A stretch of DNA of 64,000 nucleotides from Pseudomonadota bacterium (lineage in GTDB: Bacteria; Pseudomonadota; Gammaproteobacteria; UBA9214), in contig JAWLAI010000006.1 in NCBI GenBank assembly GCA_041395565.1, positions 310,001-374,000 of the forward strand. Direction: 5' to 3'. Every line of letters begins with the position of its first letter. Position 1 is the stretch's first letter. The notes beneath the pieces were generated by a model that saw nothing but the letters and a program-made list of their open reading frames with translations, had not been told where the DNA came from and ran no database searches. Positions 54,018 through 62,485 of this stretch are shown piece after piece. The position numbers were made by a program, and so were the translations under genes.

Positions 54018-54500
54018 ATGGACATCCGGCTTGCCAGTGAACTCCTGCTCCTGCTGCTGATCGCGAACGGCACCCCCGTGCTCGCCGGCCTGCTGTTGCG
54101 CAGGCGCTGGGCGTACCCACTCGACGGCGGCCGGGTCTGCCGCGACGGCCGCCGCCTGTTCGGCGCCTCCAAGACCGTGCGCGGCCTGCTGGCCGCGCTG
54201 CTGGCGACCGCGCTGCTCGCGGCGGCGCTCGGTCTGCCCTGGTGGTACGGTGCGCTGTTCGCCGGCCTGGCCATGAGCGGCGATACCGGCTCGAGCTACC
54301 TCAAGCGCCGGCTGGGATACCCATCCAGCTGCGCCAGTCCCGGACTCGACCAGTTGCCCGAGTCGCTGCTGCCCCTGTTGCTGCTCCAGCGCGTGACGGC
54401 GACCGGCCCGGCGGAGCTGGCCGCCGTGACAGTCGCCTTCGCAGCGATCGACCTGTTGCTGTCCCGGCTGCTGAATCCCGCTCAGCCACGCTGCAGGTGA
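54018..54500 (+). CDS. CDP-archaeol synthase-like membrane protein (CarS family)
   Basis: A 160-residue membrane protein with about four helices. It carries the CarS/DUF46 motifs GRRLFGASKTVRGL and GDTGSSYLKRRLGYPSS, then SPGLDQLPESLLPL. CarS activates archaeol with CTP in archaeal lipid synthesis; bacterial homologues exist whose substrate is unproven. ATG 54018 is chosen because the N-terminal extension to 53913 overlaps the terminator. Its end overlaps the convergent phosphoesterase gene by 19 nt. Confidence 0.72.
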   Translation: MDIRLASELLLLLLIANGTPVLAGLLLRRRWAYPLDGGRVCRDGRRLFGASKTVRGLLAALLATALLAAALGLPWWYGALFAGLAMSGDTGSSYLKRRLGYPSSCASPGLDQLPESLLPLLLLQRVTATGPAELAAVTVAFAAIDLLLSRLLNPAQPRCR

Positions 54501-55435
54501 TGCAGGGTGATCTCGGGCGGGCAGTTCAACCTGACAGCCACCCCGCACACGCCGGATCCGGCCGAGGTATAACCGGACATGCCGAGGTACTCCCAGGCGC
54601 CCGCGCAAAAGGCCCGCGGGCAGTCCGCATTGCACAGCAGGGGGACGCCGCCGGGCAGGCAGATCTGGCCGCCGTGGGTGTGGCCGCACAGCATCACGTT
54701 GAAATCGGCATGCGCCGCATGGCGGTAGATTTCCGGCGAATGGGCGAGCAGGATCGAAACGGCATCCTCCGGGATGGCGTCGGCGGCCTTCTCCAGATTG
54801 TCGGCGCGGTAGAAGTGCGGGTCATCGATGCCGGCCAGGTACAGACGCGACCCGGCGCGCTCGATGGCGACGTGTTCGTTCAGCAACACCCGGATGCCCA
54901 TCGCCTCGATCGCCGGCAACATGCGGATCGAATCGTGATTGCCCAGGATGCCGTAGACCGCCGCGCCGAGTTGCGCCCGGACCGTCTGCAGACCCGCCAT
55001 TGCGGCATCGCAGCCGCCCCAGGTCTCGGCGCGGTAATCGCCGGTCAGCACGCACAGGTCGTATTCGACCTCGCGCACGGCCTCCCCCAGCACGTGCGGC
55101 ATGTCCGGCGCGATGTCGAGATGCAGATCGGACAGCTGCAGGATGGTGAAACCCTCGAACGCGGCAGGCAGCCCGGGTATCGCGATGGTGTTGTGCCGCA
55201 GCGCGATGCGGCGCGCGTTGCGCCGGCCGCGGCCGAGCAGCAGCGTCGCGCGCAGCGCGTTGCGGATGATCGCGCGCAGGATGATCAGGTTCTCGATATG
55301 GAAGAAGGTGCGGCCCTGGCCGAACACCTGCTGGTGGTGCGCCGTCTCCAGTCCCAGCCGCTGCCGCAGATGCGTCTTGCCCACCCGCGTCTGCAGCAGG
55401 CGCAGTGTCTGTTCCTCGATCTCGGCGTTCATCAT
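54482..55435 (-). CDS. Calcineurin-like metallophosphoesterase
   Basis: A 317-residue protein with the full metal-binding set: LSDLHLD, GDYRAE, GNHD, and GHTHGGQ. An N-terminal region of about 100 residues precedes the catalytic core. This class includes YaeI-like and UDP-diacylglucosamine hydrolases; the substrate cannot be told. The ATG at 55435 is preferred to a longer reading to 55618. Confidence 0.85.
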   Translation of the reverse strand: MMNAEIEEQTLRLLQTRVGKTHLRQRLGLETAHHQQVFGQGRTFFHIENLIILRAIIRNALRATLLLGRGRRNARRIALRHNTIAIPGLPAAFEGFTILQLSDLHLDIAPDMPHVLGEAVREVEYDLCVLTGDYRAETWGGCDAAMAGLQTVRAQLGAAVYGILGNHDSIRMLPAIEAMGIRVLLNEHVAIERAGSRLYLAGIDDPHFYRADNLEKAADAIPEDAVSILLAHSPEIYRHAAHADFNVMLCGHTHGGQICLPGGVPLLCNADCPRAFCAGAWEYLGMSGYTSAGSGVCGVAVRLNCPPEITLHHLQRG

Positions 55436-55590
55436 CACCCCATTGTCCGGCGCCACCCGTCCATTTTCAATCCGCGGACTGTGGTGCCGATCTAACACGG
55501 GCGCGCGGCGTTCTGGTACTCTGGGCGCCGCACCCGACCCGGACCGGCACCCCGGCCGCGCTACCGGGCATAGCCAATCAGGAGTGTCCC

Positions 55591-55974
55591 ATGAACCTGG
55601 AGAAAGTCGTATTCGCATTCTTCATCGTCCTGTCGCTGACCCTCAACTTCGGATTCTTCATCGGCGAGCTCGATAACCCGAACCACCACAATGTCTACGA
55701 GCTCTATGCCGCACTGGTCGTCAGCCTGATCGCGACCATCATGAAATTCGGCGACCGAGCCCATATCGGCGCCGTGCTGCTGGCCACCAGCCTGGTCGCC
55801 GACCTGCAGCTGATCGCCGCCGCCATCGTCTGGACGGTGTCGGAACACGGTACCGGTGCCGGTCTCACGCCCATGGTCATGTCCAGTATCGTCTCGCTGT
55901 CGGGCGGCGCCCTGCTCGCCAACATCACCTCGGTCGTCATCCTCGTCACGGAAACCGTCATGTTCCGCCGCTAG
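55591..55974 (+). CDS. Small membrane protein (DUF6394-like)
   Basis: A 127-residue protein with four predicted helices (VVFAFFIVLSLTLNFGFFIG; LYAALVVSLIATIMKFGDR; IGAVLLATSLVADLQLIAAA; LLANITSVVILVTETVMF). AGGAG lies 6 nt before ATG 55591. From memory I place it in DUF6394. It precedes a potassium channel gene by 18 nt and may be its partner. Confidence 0.7.
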   Translation: MNLEKVVFAFFIVLSLTLNFGFFIGELDNPNHHNVYELYAALVVSLIATIMKFGDRAHIGAVLLATSLVADLQLIAAAIVWTVSEHGTGAGLTPMVMSSIVSLSGGALLANITSVVILVTETVMFRR

Positions 55975-55992
55975 CGCTGCGGGGTTGTACGC

Positions 55993-57693
55993 ATGAAGAA
56001 CGTGATCTACCTGCTGCTGCGCCGCATGCGCCTGCCGCTGATCGTGGTGATCCTCGCGTACACGATCTCGATCACCGGACTGGTGCTGATACCCGGCGTC
56101 GACGACCAGGGTCATACCTGGCACATGACGATCTTCCATGCCTTCTATTTCGTCAGCTACATGGGCACCACCATCGGCTTCGGCGAGGTTCCGTACGCCT
56201 TCACCGACCAGCAGCGGGTGTGGACCAGCCTGGCGATGTACCTGACCGTCATCTCGTGGCTGTACGCCATCGGCGCCCTGTTCGCCATCCTGCAGGACCA
56301 GGCCTTTCAGCGCGTGGTGGCTTTCAACGCCTTCACCCGGGCGGTGCGGCGGATCAAGGAACCCTTCTATCTGATCTGCGGGCTCGGGGATTCCGGCTAC
56401 CTGGTGGCGCGGGAACTCGCCGCCGACGGCATTCAGAGCGTGGTCGTGGACAGCGACGACACCCGCGTGCAATCGCTGCGGGTGGAGAACTTCCCGGTCG
56501 ACATCCCGGCGCTGTGTGCCGATGTGACCGATTCCTCGGTGCTACTGGCGGCCGGACTCGCCAAGCCCGAGTGCGCGGGCGTCATCGCACTCACCGGCGA
56601 CGACCATGCCAACCTGACTGTGGCCATCAGCTGCAAACTGCTGGCGCCCGAGCAGCGTGTCATCTGCCGCGCCGAAACCCACGACACCCAGGCCAACATG
56701 GACTCCTTCGGCACCGACGTGATCATCAATCCGTTCGACACCTTCGCCGAACGCTTCGCCATGATGTTCCGTTCGCCGAGCATGTTCCTGGTGTACGAAT
56801 GGATGACCAGCATCCACGAAACGCCGCTGCGCGAATTCGCCGTGCCGCCGCGCGGCACCTGGGTCCTGTGCGGCTACGGGCGCTTTGGCAAGGCCGTGCA
56901 GAAGAGCCTGTCCTTCAAGGGCATCCAGACCGTCATCGTCGAGGCGGATCTCGCGGCCACGGCGGCGCCCGAAGGCGCCATCGAAGGCCGCGGCACCGAG
57001 GCCATCACCCTGTACGAGGCCGGCATCGAACATGCCGACGGGATCATCGCCGGCACCGACGACGATGCCAACAACCTGTCCATCATCATGACCGCGCGGG
57101 ACATGAATCCGTCCCTGTTCACGGTCGCACGCCAGAACCTGAGTAACAACGACAATATCTTCAACGCCGCGCATATCGATCTCACCATGAAATCGGGCAT
57201 GATCATCGGCCGCCGCGTCATCGACCTCCTGACCAATCCCCTGCTGTCTGACTTTCTGCGCATGGCACATACCCAGACCGAGGGCTGGGCGAACGTGCTG
57301 GTCAGCCGCGTGGTCGGCCTGCTCACCGACGAGGCCCCGGAGACCTGGACCCTGACGGTGTCGGAACGGCACACCCCCGCGCTGCTGGAGGCCTTCCGCA
57401 AGGGACTCACGGTCTCGGTGCGCCATATCGTGACCGACCCGCGCACGGTGACGCAGAACCTGCCCTGCGTTCCGCTCTACCTGCGCCGCAGCGACCAGCG
57501 CGAGGTGCTGCTGCCCGAGGACGATCTGCAGCTGCAGCCGGGCGATCAATTGCTGATCTGCGGACGCCGGCACGCCGAAACCCACATGCGCTGGACCGCG
57601 CGCAATTTCCACGCCCTCAACTTCATCATCACCGGCAGCGACCGCCCCAGCGGGGCGATCTGGCGCCTGTTCGCCGGCAAGCACAGCGACTGA
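55993..57693 (+). CDS. Potassium channel with two RCK/TrkA domains
   Basis: A 566-residue protein. Two transmembrane helices flank a pore helix and the selectivity filter TTIGFGEVP (residues 59-67). Two TrkA-N nucleotide-binding domains follow (FYLICGLGDSGYLVARELA from about 124; WVLCGYGRFGKAVQKSL from about 286), with a C-terminal TrkA-C-like region. A ligand-gated K+ channel of the Kch class is indicated. Confidence 0.88.
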   Translation: MKNVIYLLLRRMRLPLIVVILAYTISITGLVLIPGVDDQGHTWHMTIFHAFYFVSYMGTTIGFGEVPYAFTDQQRVWTSLAMYLTVISWLYAIGALFAILQDQAFQRVVAFNAFTRAVRRIKEPFYLICGLGDSGYLVARELAADGIQSVVVDSDDTRVQSLRVENFPVDIPALCADVTDSSVLLAAGLAKPECAGVIALTGDDHANLTVAISCKLLAPEQRVICRAETHDTQANMDSFGTDVIINPFDTFAERFAMMFRSPSMFLVYEWMTSIHETPLREFAVPPRGTWVLCGYGRFGKAVQKSLSFKGIQTVIVEADLAATAAPEGAIEGRGTEAITLYEAGIEHADGIIAGTDDDANNLSIIMTARDMNPSLFTVARQNLSNNDNIFNAAHIDLTMKSGMIIGRRVIDLLTNPLLSDFLRMAHTQTEGWANVLVSRVVGLLTDEAPETWTLTVSERHTPALLEAFRKGLTVSVRHIVTDPRTVTQNLPCVPLYLRRSDQREVLLPEDDLQLQPGDQLLICGRRHAETHMRWTARNFHALNFIITGSDRPSGAIWRLFAGKHSD

Positions 57694-57842
57694 CCCGCAC
57701 GGCCCGGTGCGACGCGCTGCCGGCCCTGCCGCGGCGGCCGCCGTGGCGGCGGCCTGCAATGGCATGTGAAATGCATGGTTATTAGCGTATCCCCTGACAG
57801 ACCGGACCGCCGGCAGTGGCAGGCAACCAAGGAGATCTAGAA

Positions 57843-58067
57843 ATGAAAACACTGGAACTACAGCTGGTTACAGTTGGGCTGGATGATGGTAAGCAGGGTA
57901 TTTTCGTGGGCCTGCCGCTGGTCACCGAGCAGACCGCCGAGGAGAACGGTCAGGTCGAAAACATCTGGTTTTCCAACGTGAAAGAGGTGCCGAGCAACCT
58001 GACCATGCAGGAACTGATGCACCTGATCGGCAAGCAGCTGTTCGACAAGCTGGCGACGCTGCAGTAG
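57843..58067 (+). CDS. Small conserved hypothetical protein
   Basis: A 74-residue soluble protein with AAGGAG upstream. The pattern TLELQLVTVGLDDGKQGIFV then LTMQELMHLIGKQLFDKLAT suggests a small alpha/beta fold. No family is recognised. It stands between the K channel and polyphosphate kinase genes. Confidence 0.55.
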   Translation: MKTLELQLVTVGLDDGKQGIFVGLPLVTEQTAEENGQVENIWFSNVKEVPSNLTMQELMHLIGKQLFDKLATLQ

Positions 58068-58284
58068 CCAAAAAACGTCACGTTTCTGACGCGCAGCGGC
58101 CGGATTCCGTCACAAACCGGCGTCGCGCGGCACCCGGAGCCGGCAACCGGACACGCCGATCGGATTCTGGTAAACCCGCGGCCGGCGCCTGCCGGGCTTG
58201 CCAGCCACAGGTGCCGGCACGGAACCGCAGCGCGCCGCGCAGACCGCCGGAGCGGCAGCGCCGGCACAGGATACACAGCCAACC

Positions 58285-60423
58285 ATGAGCGCGAACATCA
58301 TCGATCTCGGCGCGGGCCGCATGCCCGCACTGCCCGGCAGCTGCGAACCGGACGACGCCACCCTGCAGCAGCCGGAACTCTACAGCAACCGGTTTCACAG
58401 CCTGCTGGAATTCAATTACCGCGTGCTCGCCTACGCCAGGGACGCAGCGTTCCCGCTGCTGGAGCGACTCAAGCACCTGTGCATCACCAGCAGCAACCTC
58501 GACGAATTCTTCGAGATCCGCATCGCGGTCCTGAAACAGCGCCTTAAATCGGGCGCGATGCAGGCCGGCCCCGACAACCGCACGCCCGGCGAACTGCTGC
58601 AGACGCTGTCGGCGCAGGTGCGCGACTTCGTCGAGGAGCAGTATCGCATCCTGAACGACGAGCTGCTGCCGGAACTCGCCAGACAGGATATCCGCTTCCT
58701 GAAGCGCGCCGAATGGAGTGCCGCCCAGGAACGCTGGCTGCGCAATTTTTTTCGCAACGAGCTGGCCCCGATCCTGAGCCCGCTCGGGCTGGATCCGGCG
58801 CATCCCTTCCCGAAGGTCATCAACAAGAGCCTCAACTTTCTCGTCTCCCTCGAGGGCAAGGATGCATTTGGCCGCGATTCCGCACTGGCCGTGATCCAGG
58901 CACCGCGGGTGCTGCCGCGCATCATCCGGCTGCCGGCGGAGATCTCCGCGGGCAACCGGCATCTGTTCGTGTTCCTGTCCTCGATCATCCACGCCTTCAT
59001 CGACGAACTGTTCCCGGGCATGACCAGCACCGGCTGCTACCAGTTCCGGGTCACCCGCAACAGCGACCTGTTCGTCGACGAGGAGGAAATCGAGGATCTG
59101 GCCCGCGCGCTCGAAGGCGAACTGCGCTCGCGGCGCTACGGCGACAGCGTGCGCCTGGAGGTGGCCGACAACTGCCCGGAAGAACTGCGCAAGTACCTGC
59201 TCACCCATTTCGGGCTGGGCAGCGACGACGTCTTCCAGGCCAACGGACCGGTGAATCTCAACCGCATGCTGGCCCTGTACGACCTGGTGGACCGGCCGGA
59301 CCTGAAGTTCAAGGGTTTCACCTCCGGCATGCCGGCGCGTCTCAAGGGCAACAAGGACCTCTTCGCCGCCATCGCCCAGGGCGATATCCTGCTGCATCAT
59401 CCCTACGAGTCGTTCCTGCCGGTCATCGACCTGCTCAAGCAGTCGGCCGCCGACCCGAACGTGCTGGCGATCAAGCAGACGCTGTATCGTACCGGCCCGG
59501 ATTCGGCGATCGTCGACGCCCTGGTCAGCGCCGCGCGCGCCGGCAAGGAAGTCACCGTGGTCATCGAACTGCGCGCCCGCTTCGACGAGGCCGAGAACAT
59601 CGGTCTCGCCAACCGCCTGCAGGCGGCCGGCGCCCACGTGGTGTACGGCGTGGTGGGATACAAGACGCACGCGAAGATGCTGCTGATCGTGCGCCGCGAG
59701 CCGCAGGGCGGCCTGGTCCGGTACGTGCATCTGGGTACCGGCAACTATCACCCGCGCACCGCGCGCCTGTACACGGACTATGGCCTGCTGACCTGCAATC
59801 CGCAGATCGGCGAGGACATCCACCACGTCTTCATGCAGCTGACCAGCCTCGGCAAGTTCCAGAATCTCAACTGCCTGCTGGAATCGCCGTTCACGCTGTT
59901 TCCGGCGCTGCTCGAATGGATCGAACACGAGGCACAGCAGGCACGCCAGGGCGGCAGGGCGCGCATCGTCATCAAGATCAACGCCCTGACCGAGATGAAG
60001 GCGATCCAGGCGCTGTACCGGGCATCGCAGGCCGGGGTGCAGATCGATCTGGTGATACGCGGCATGTGCTGCCTGCGCCCGGGCATACCCGGCATCTCGG
60101 ACAACATCCGCGTCCGTTCCGTCGTCGGCCGCTTCCTCGAACATACCCGCGTCTACTATTTCCACAATGGCGGTAACGCCAGGCTCTACTGCGCCAGCGC
60201 CGACCTGATGGAACGCAACCTGTACCAGCGGGTCGAGGTCGCGTTTCCGGTGCTTGACGCGCAGGCGCGATCGCGCATACTTGACGAACTGGCCATCTAT
60301 CTCAGCGACAACACCCAGGCCTGGATCCTCAATGCTGACGGCAGCTACACACCCGTTCATCCCGGCGCCGCGGAACCGGTCTGCGCGCAGTCCGCGCTGC
60401 TCGAACGGCTGGCCGACAACTGA
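58285..60423 (+). CDS. ppk1: Polyphosphate kinase
   Basis: PPK1 makes polyphosphate from ATP. From ATG 58285 it is 712 residues. ITSSNLDEFFEIR and FNYRVLAYARD are in the N-terminal domain; KQTLYRTG, the phosphohistidine loop KTHAKMLLIVRRE and VHLGTGNYHPRTA are in the catalytic domains. A TTG 87 nt upstream would add a low-complexity peptide and is rejected. sixA follows 30 nt later. Confidence 0.95.
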   Translation: MSANIIDLGAGRMPALPGSCEPDDATLQQPELYSNRFHSLLEFNYRVLAYARDAAFPLLERLKHLCITSSNLDEFFEIRIAVLKQRLKSGAMQAGPDNRTPGELLQTLSAQVRDFVEEQYRILNDELLPELARQDIRFLKRAEWSAAQERWLRNFFRNELAPILSPLGLDPAHPFPKVINKSLNFLVSLEGKDAFGRDSALAVIQAPRVLPRIIRLPAEISAGNRHLFVFLSSIIHAFIDELFPGMTSTGCYQFRVTRNSDLFVDEEEIEDLARALEGELRSRRYGDSVRLEVADNCPEELRKYLLTHFGLGSDDVFQANGPVNLNRMLALYDLVDRPDLKFKGFTSGMPARLKGNKDLFAAIAQGDILLHHPYESFLPVIDLLKQSAADPNVLAIKQTLYRTGPDSAIVDALVSAARAGKEVTVVIELRARFDEAENIGLANRLQAAGAHVVYGVVGYKTHAKMLLIVRREPQGGLVRYVHLGTGNYHPRTARLYTDYGLLTCNPQIGEDIHHVFMQLTSLGKFQNLNCLLESPFTLFPALLEWIEHEAQQARQGGRARIVIKINALTEMKAIQALYRASQAGVQIDLVIRGMCCLRPGIPGISDNIRVRSVVGRFLEHTRVYYFHNGGNARLYCASADLMERNLYQRVEVAFPVLDAQARSRILDELAIYLSDNTQAWILNADGSYTPVHPGAAEPVCAQSALLERLADN

Positions 60424-60453
60424 CGCTCCGGACCGCCGCCGGGGCCAGCCCGG

Positions 60454-60975
60454 ATGACGGCCCGCACCCTCCTGCTCCTGCGCCACGGCAAGTCCGACTG
60501 GGACGCCGGCGCCGCCGACGACTACAGCCGCCCGCTGGCCAAGCGCGGCAAGCGTGCCAGCAAGCGCATGGGCCAGTGGCTGGCCGCACATGCCCCGCGT
60601 CCTGACATCGTGCTGGTTTCGCCGGCGGCCAGGACCATGGACACCGCCAGCCTGGCGTGCGCGGCGCTCGACCTCCCGCCGGAGCGGATCGTGCAGGACG
60701 CGCGCATCTACCTGGCGAGCCACGCCACCCTGCTCGGCGTACTCCGGGCGCTGCCGGCAGACGTGCGCACGGCTATGCTGGTCGGACACAACCCGGGCCT
60801 CGAGGAGCTGCTGTCCGCGCTGCTCGGTGCGGACCTGCCGCGACCGGACGATGGCAAACTCATGCCCACCGCGGCCGCGGCCCGACTGGAGCTGGACGGC
60901 GACTGGCAGGCACTCGGCAGCGCGCCGGTCCGGCTGGTCGGGCTGGTCCGGCCCCGCAGCCTCGCCGAGGACTGA
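60454..60975 (+). CDS. sixA: SixA-like phosphohistidine phosphatase
   Basis: A 173-residue histidine phosphatase: LLLLRHGKSDWD at the N-terminus (catalytic RHG), a second conserved Arg (SPAARTMDTA) and AMLVGHNPGLEEL near 112-124. SixA dephosphorylates phosphohistidine on proteins such as HPt domains. It lies directly after ppk1, a frequent pairing. Confidence 0.9.
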   Translation: MTARTLLLLRHGKSDWDAGAADDYSRPLAKRGKRASKRMGQWLAAHAPRPDIVLVSPAARTMDTASLACAALDLPPERIVQDARIYLASHATLLGVLRALPADVRTAMLVGHNPGLEELLSALLGADLPRPDDGKLMPTAAAARLELDGDWQALGSAPVRLVGLVRPRSLAED

Positions 60976-61007
60976 CTTCCGCTCCGCCGGCGGCGGCACG
61001 ATTACGC

Positions 61008-61013
61008 TATAAT
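61008..61013 (+). promoter_or_regulatory. Candidate -10 element before the glutaredoxin gene
   Basis: A perfect TATAAT in a GC-rich setting, 33 nt before ATG 61046. No convincing -35 is seen at 17 nt, so confidence is limited. Confidence 0.4.
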
Positions 61014-61045
61014 CCGGCGCAGTCCGGTTACCCGCAGAGCCCGCC

Positions 61046-61309
61046 ATGGCACGCGTGAAAATCTACAGTACGGCCAGATGCCCGTTTTGCGACAAGGCGA
61101 AACAGCTGCTGACCAAGTGGAAGATCCCCTACGACGAGGCGATGATCGACTCTGACATGGCCGCCAGGCGCGAATTCGCGCGGGTCACCAACGGCGCCCG
61201 TACCGTGCCGCAGATCGTCATCGACGGCACCTGCATCGGCGGCTTCACCGAACTGACCGAACTGCATATGGAGGACCGGCTCGATCACCTGGTCGAGGAC
61301 CCGCGGTAA
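61046..61309 (+). CDS. grxC: Glutaredoxin 3
   Basis: An 87-residue glutaredoxin with the dithiol active site CPFC (12-15), the TVPQIVIDG loop with cis-Pro, and GGFTELTEL. It reduces disulfides with glutathione. DUF1820 follows 12 nt later. Confidence 0.94.
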   Translation: MARVKIYSTARCPFCDKAKQLLTKWKIPYDEAMIDSDMAARREFARVTNGARTVPQIVIDGTCIGGFTELTELHMEDRLDHLVEDPR

Positions 61310-61321
61310 CCCGGCATCCGC

Positions 61322-61657
61322 ATGAAAGAAAAGAAGATCTACCGCATCTCGTTCTACAATCACGGCAACATCTACGAGCTGCATGCCCATAGCGTCCAGC
61401 AGGGTGGCCTCTATGCCTTCGTCGAGGTGGAGGGCATCATCTTCGGCGAACGCAGCTCGGTCGTGGTGGACCCCGCCGAGGAACGCCTGAAATCCGAATT
61501 TCAGGGTGTCAAACGCACCTACATACCGCTGCAGGCGGTCATCCGCATCGACGAGGTCGAGCGCGAGGGCAACAACCGCATCATCGAGGGTGGCGCCGGC
61601 ACTGGCACGGTCATGCCCTTCCCGCTGCACCAGCCCGACCGCAAGCGCGACACCTAG
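61322..61657 (+). CDS. DUF1820 family protein
   Basis: A 111-residue soluble protein with the DUF1820 pattern (KKIYRISFYNHGNIYELHA; GLYAFVEVEGIIFGERSSVV; FQGVKRTYIPLQAVIRIDEV). The family is frequent in gammaproteobacteria; its function is unknown. Probably co-transcribed with grxC. Confidence 0.88.
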   Translation: MKEKKIYRISFYNHGNIYELHAHSVQQGGLYAFVEVEGIIFGERSSVVVDPAEERLKSEFQGVKRTYIPLQAVIRIDEVEREGNNRIIEGGAGTGTVMPFPLHQPDRKRDT

Positions 61658-61998
61658 GCGCAGCGCCGCCGGCACTCTTGCCTTATGCGGCCAAGTGTCG
61701 TCCAATTAGGCTGGAACCTATCTCACCATTCCCCGCGGCCGCAACCGTGGCGGTTTTGGTTCCTGGCAAGGCGGGGCACGCGTGTTCCAACCGTAGCCAC
61801 TGCGCGAGCCGCAACCCGGCATGGGGCGGAATTCGTCCGGCACCCAAGGGGTTGCGCCCGGCCTGCGTGCCTGCTTTGGGGCGCCGCTTACCCGCGCGCC
61901 GAGGCTGCGCCGCACTGGCGTGGTGCGAGCGACGACGCGGCGCGACGGTATTATGAGATGGGTTCCAACAACGACAATCAGAAACGCGGAGAAGCGGC
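61658..61998. other. Intergenic region with inverted-repeat-bounded element
   Basis: About 340 nt without a gene. Most of it is the element described at 61712-61967. Frames here are on both strands but lack start signals. Confidence 0.55.
61712..61967. repeat. MITE-like element with 14-bp terminal inverted repeats
   Basis: TGGAACCTATCTCA at the left end and TGAGATGGGTTCCA at the right end form inverted repeats with one mismatch; weaker similarity runs further inward to about 30 bp. The 256-bp interior is GC-rich, contains short palindromes, and encodes nothing obvious. No target-site duplication is visible. A non-autonomous element or REP-like structure is likely. Confidence 0.5.
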
Positions 61999-62424
61999 AT
62001 GGACTATTCCAACATCATCACCCCCAAGCGCCTGACCAACATGCAGGAAATGGAGGTTCACGTGAGCGGGCCGGATGGTGCCAATCGCCTGTTCATCTAC
62101 AGCGGCATGGCCGAGGTCGAACTCTGCGGCGGCATGCCCCATCCGCGCTGGTCGCTGGAGATCATCTGTTTCGACATCGGCAGGAAATACGATTGCGACA
62201 ACGGCGAGGACGTGATCGGTATCGTGGCCTCGGCCGCGCTGGCGGGCAACCGCACGGATGGCGTGGCCAGCTTCGCCGGCTGGCAGATCTTCGGCGCCGC
62301 CGGTGAGCTGGACAAGTCCGATTGCCGGGTCCGCATGAACATCGCCGCGGGTGCGCGCGACACCCAGGCCTTCCTCGAGCAGATCTGCTTCCATGTCAAC
62401 GTGCTGGCCAAGGTCAGGACCTAG
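61999..62424 (+). CDS. Conserved hypothetical protein
   Basis: A 141-residue soluble protein; GGAGAA lies 7 nt upstream. It has a beta-rich core (NRLFIYSGMAEVELCGGMPH; WSLEIICFDIGRKYDCDNGE) and an ASFAGWQIFGAAG segment. Four cysteines are scattered, without a clear metal motif. I do not recognise the family. It converges on the transporter gene. Confidence 0.55.
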   Translation: MDYSNIITPKRLTNMQEMEVHVSGPDGANRLFIYSGMAEVELCGGMPHPRWSLEIICFDIGRKYDCDNGEDVIGIVASAALAGNRTDGVASFAGWQIFGAAGELDKSDCRVRMNIAAGARDTQAFLEQICFHVNVLAKVRT

Positions 62425-62485
62425 CCGGCAACTCGGGGACAATGGCGCCGGACCGGGCTGCCGATAACGGCGCGGCAGCCGTTCC

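Noticed and set aside
58078..61047. 989-codon frame on the minus strand
   Set aside because: It lies wholly antisense to polyphosphate kinase and sixA and has no start signal or family pattern; open because of high GC.
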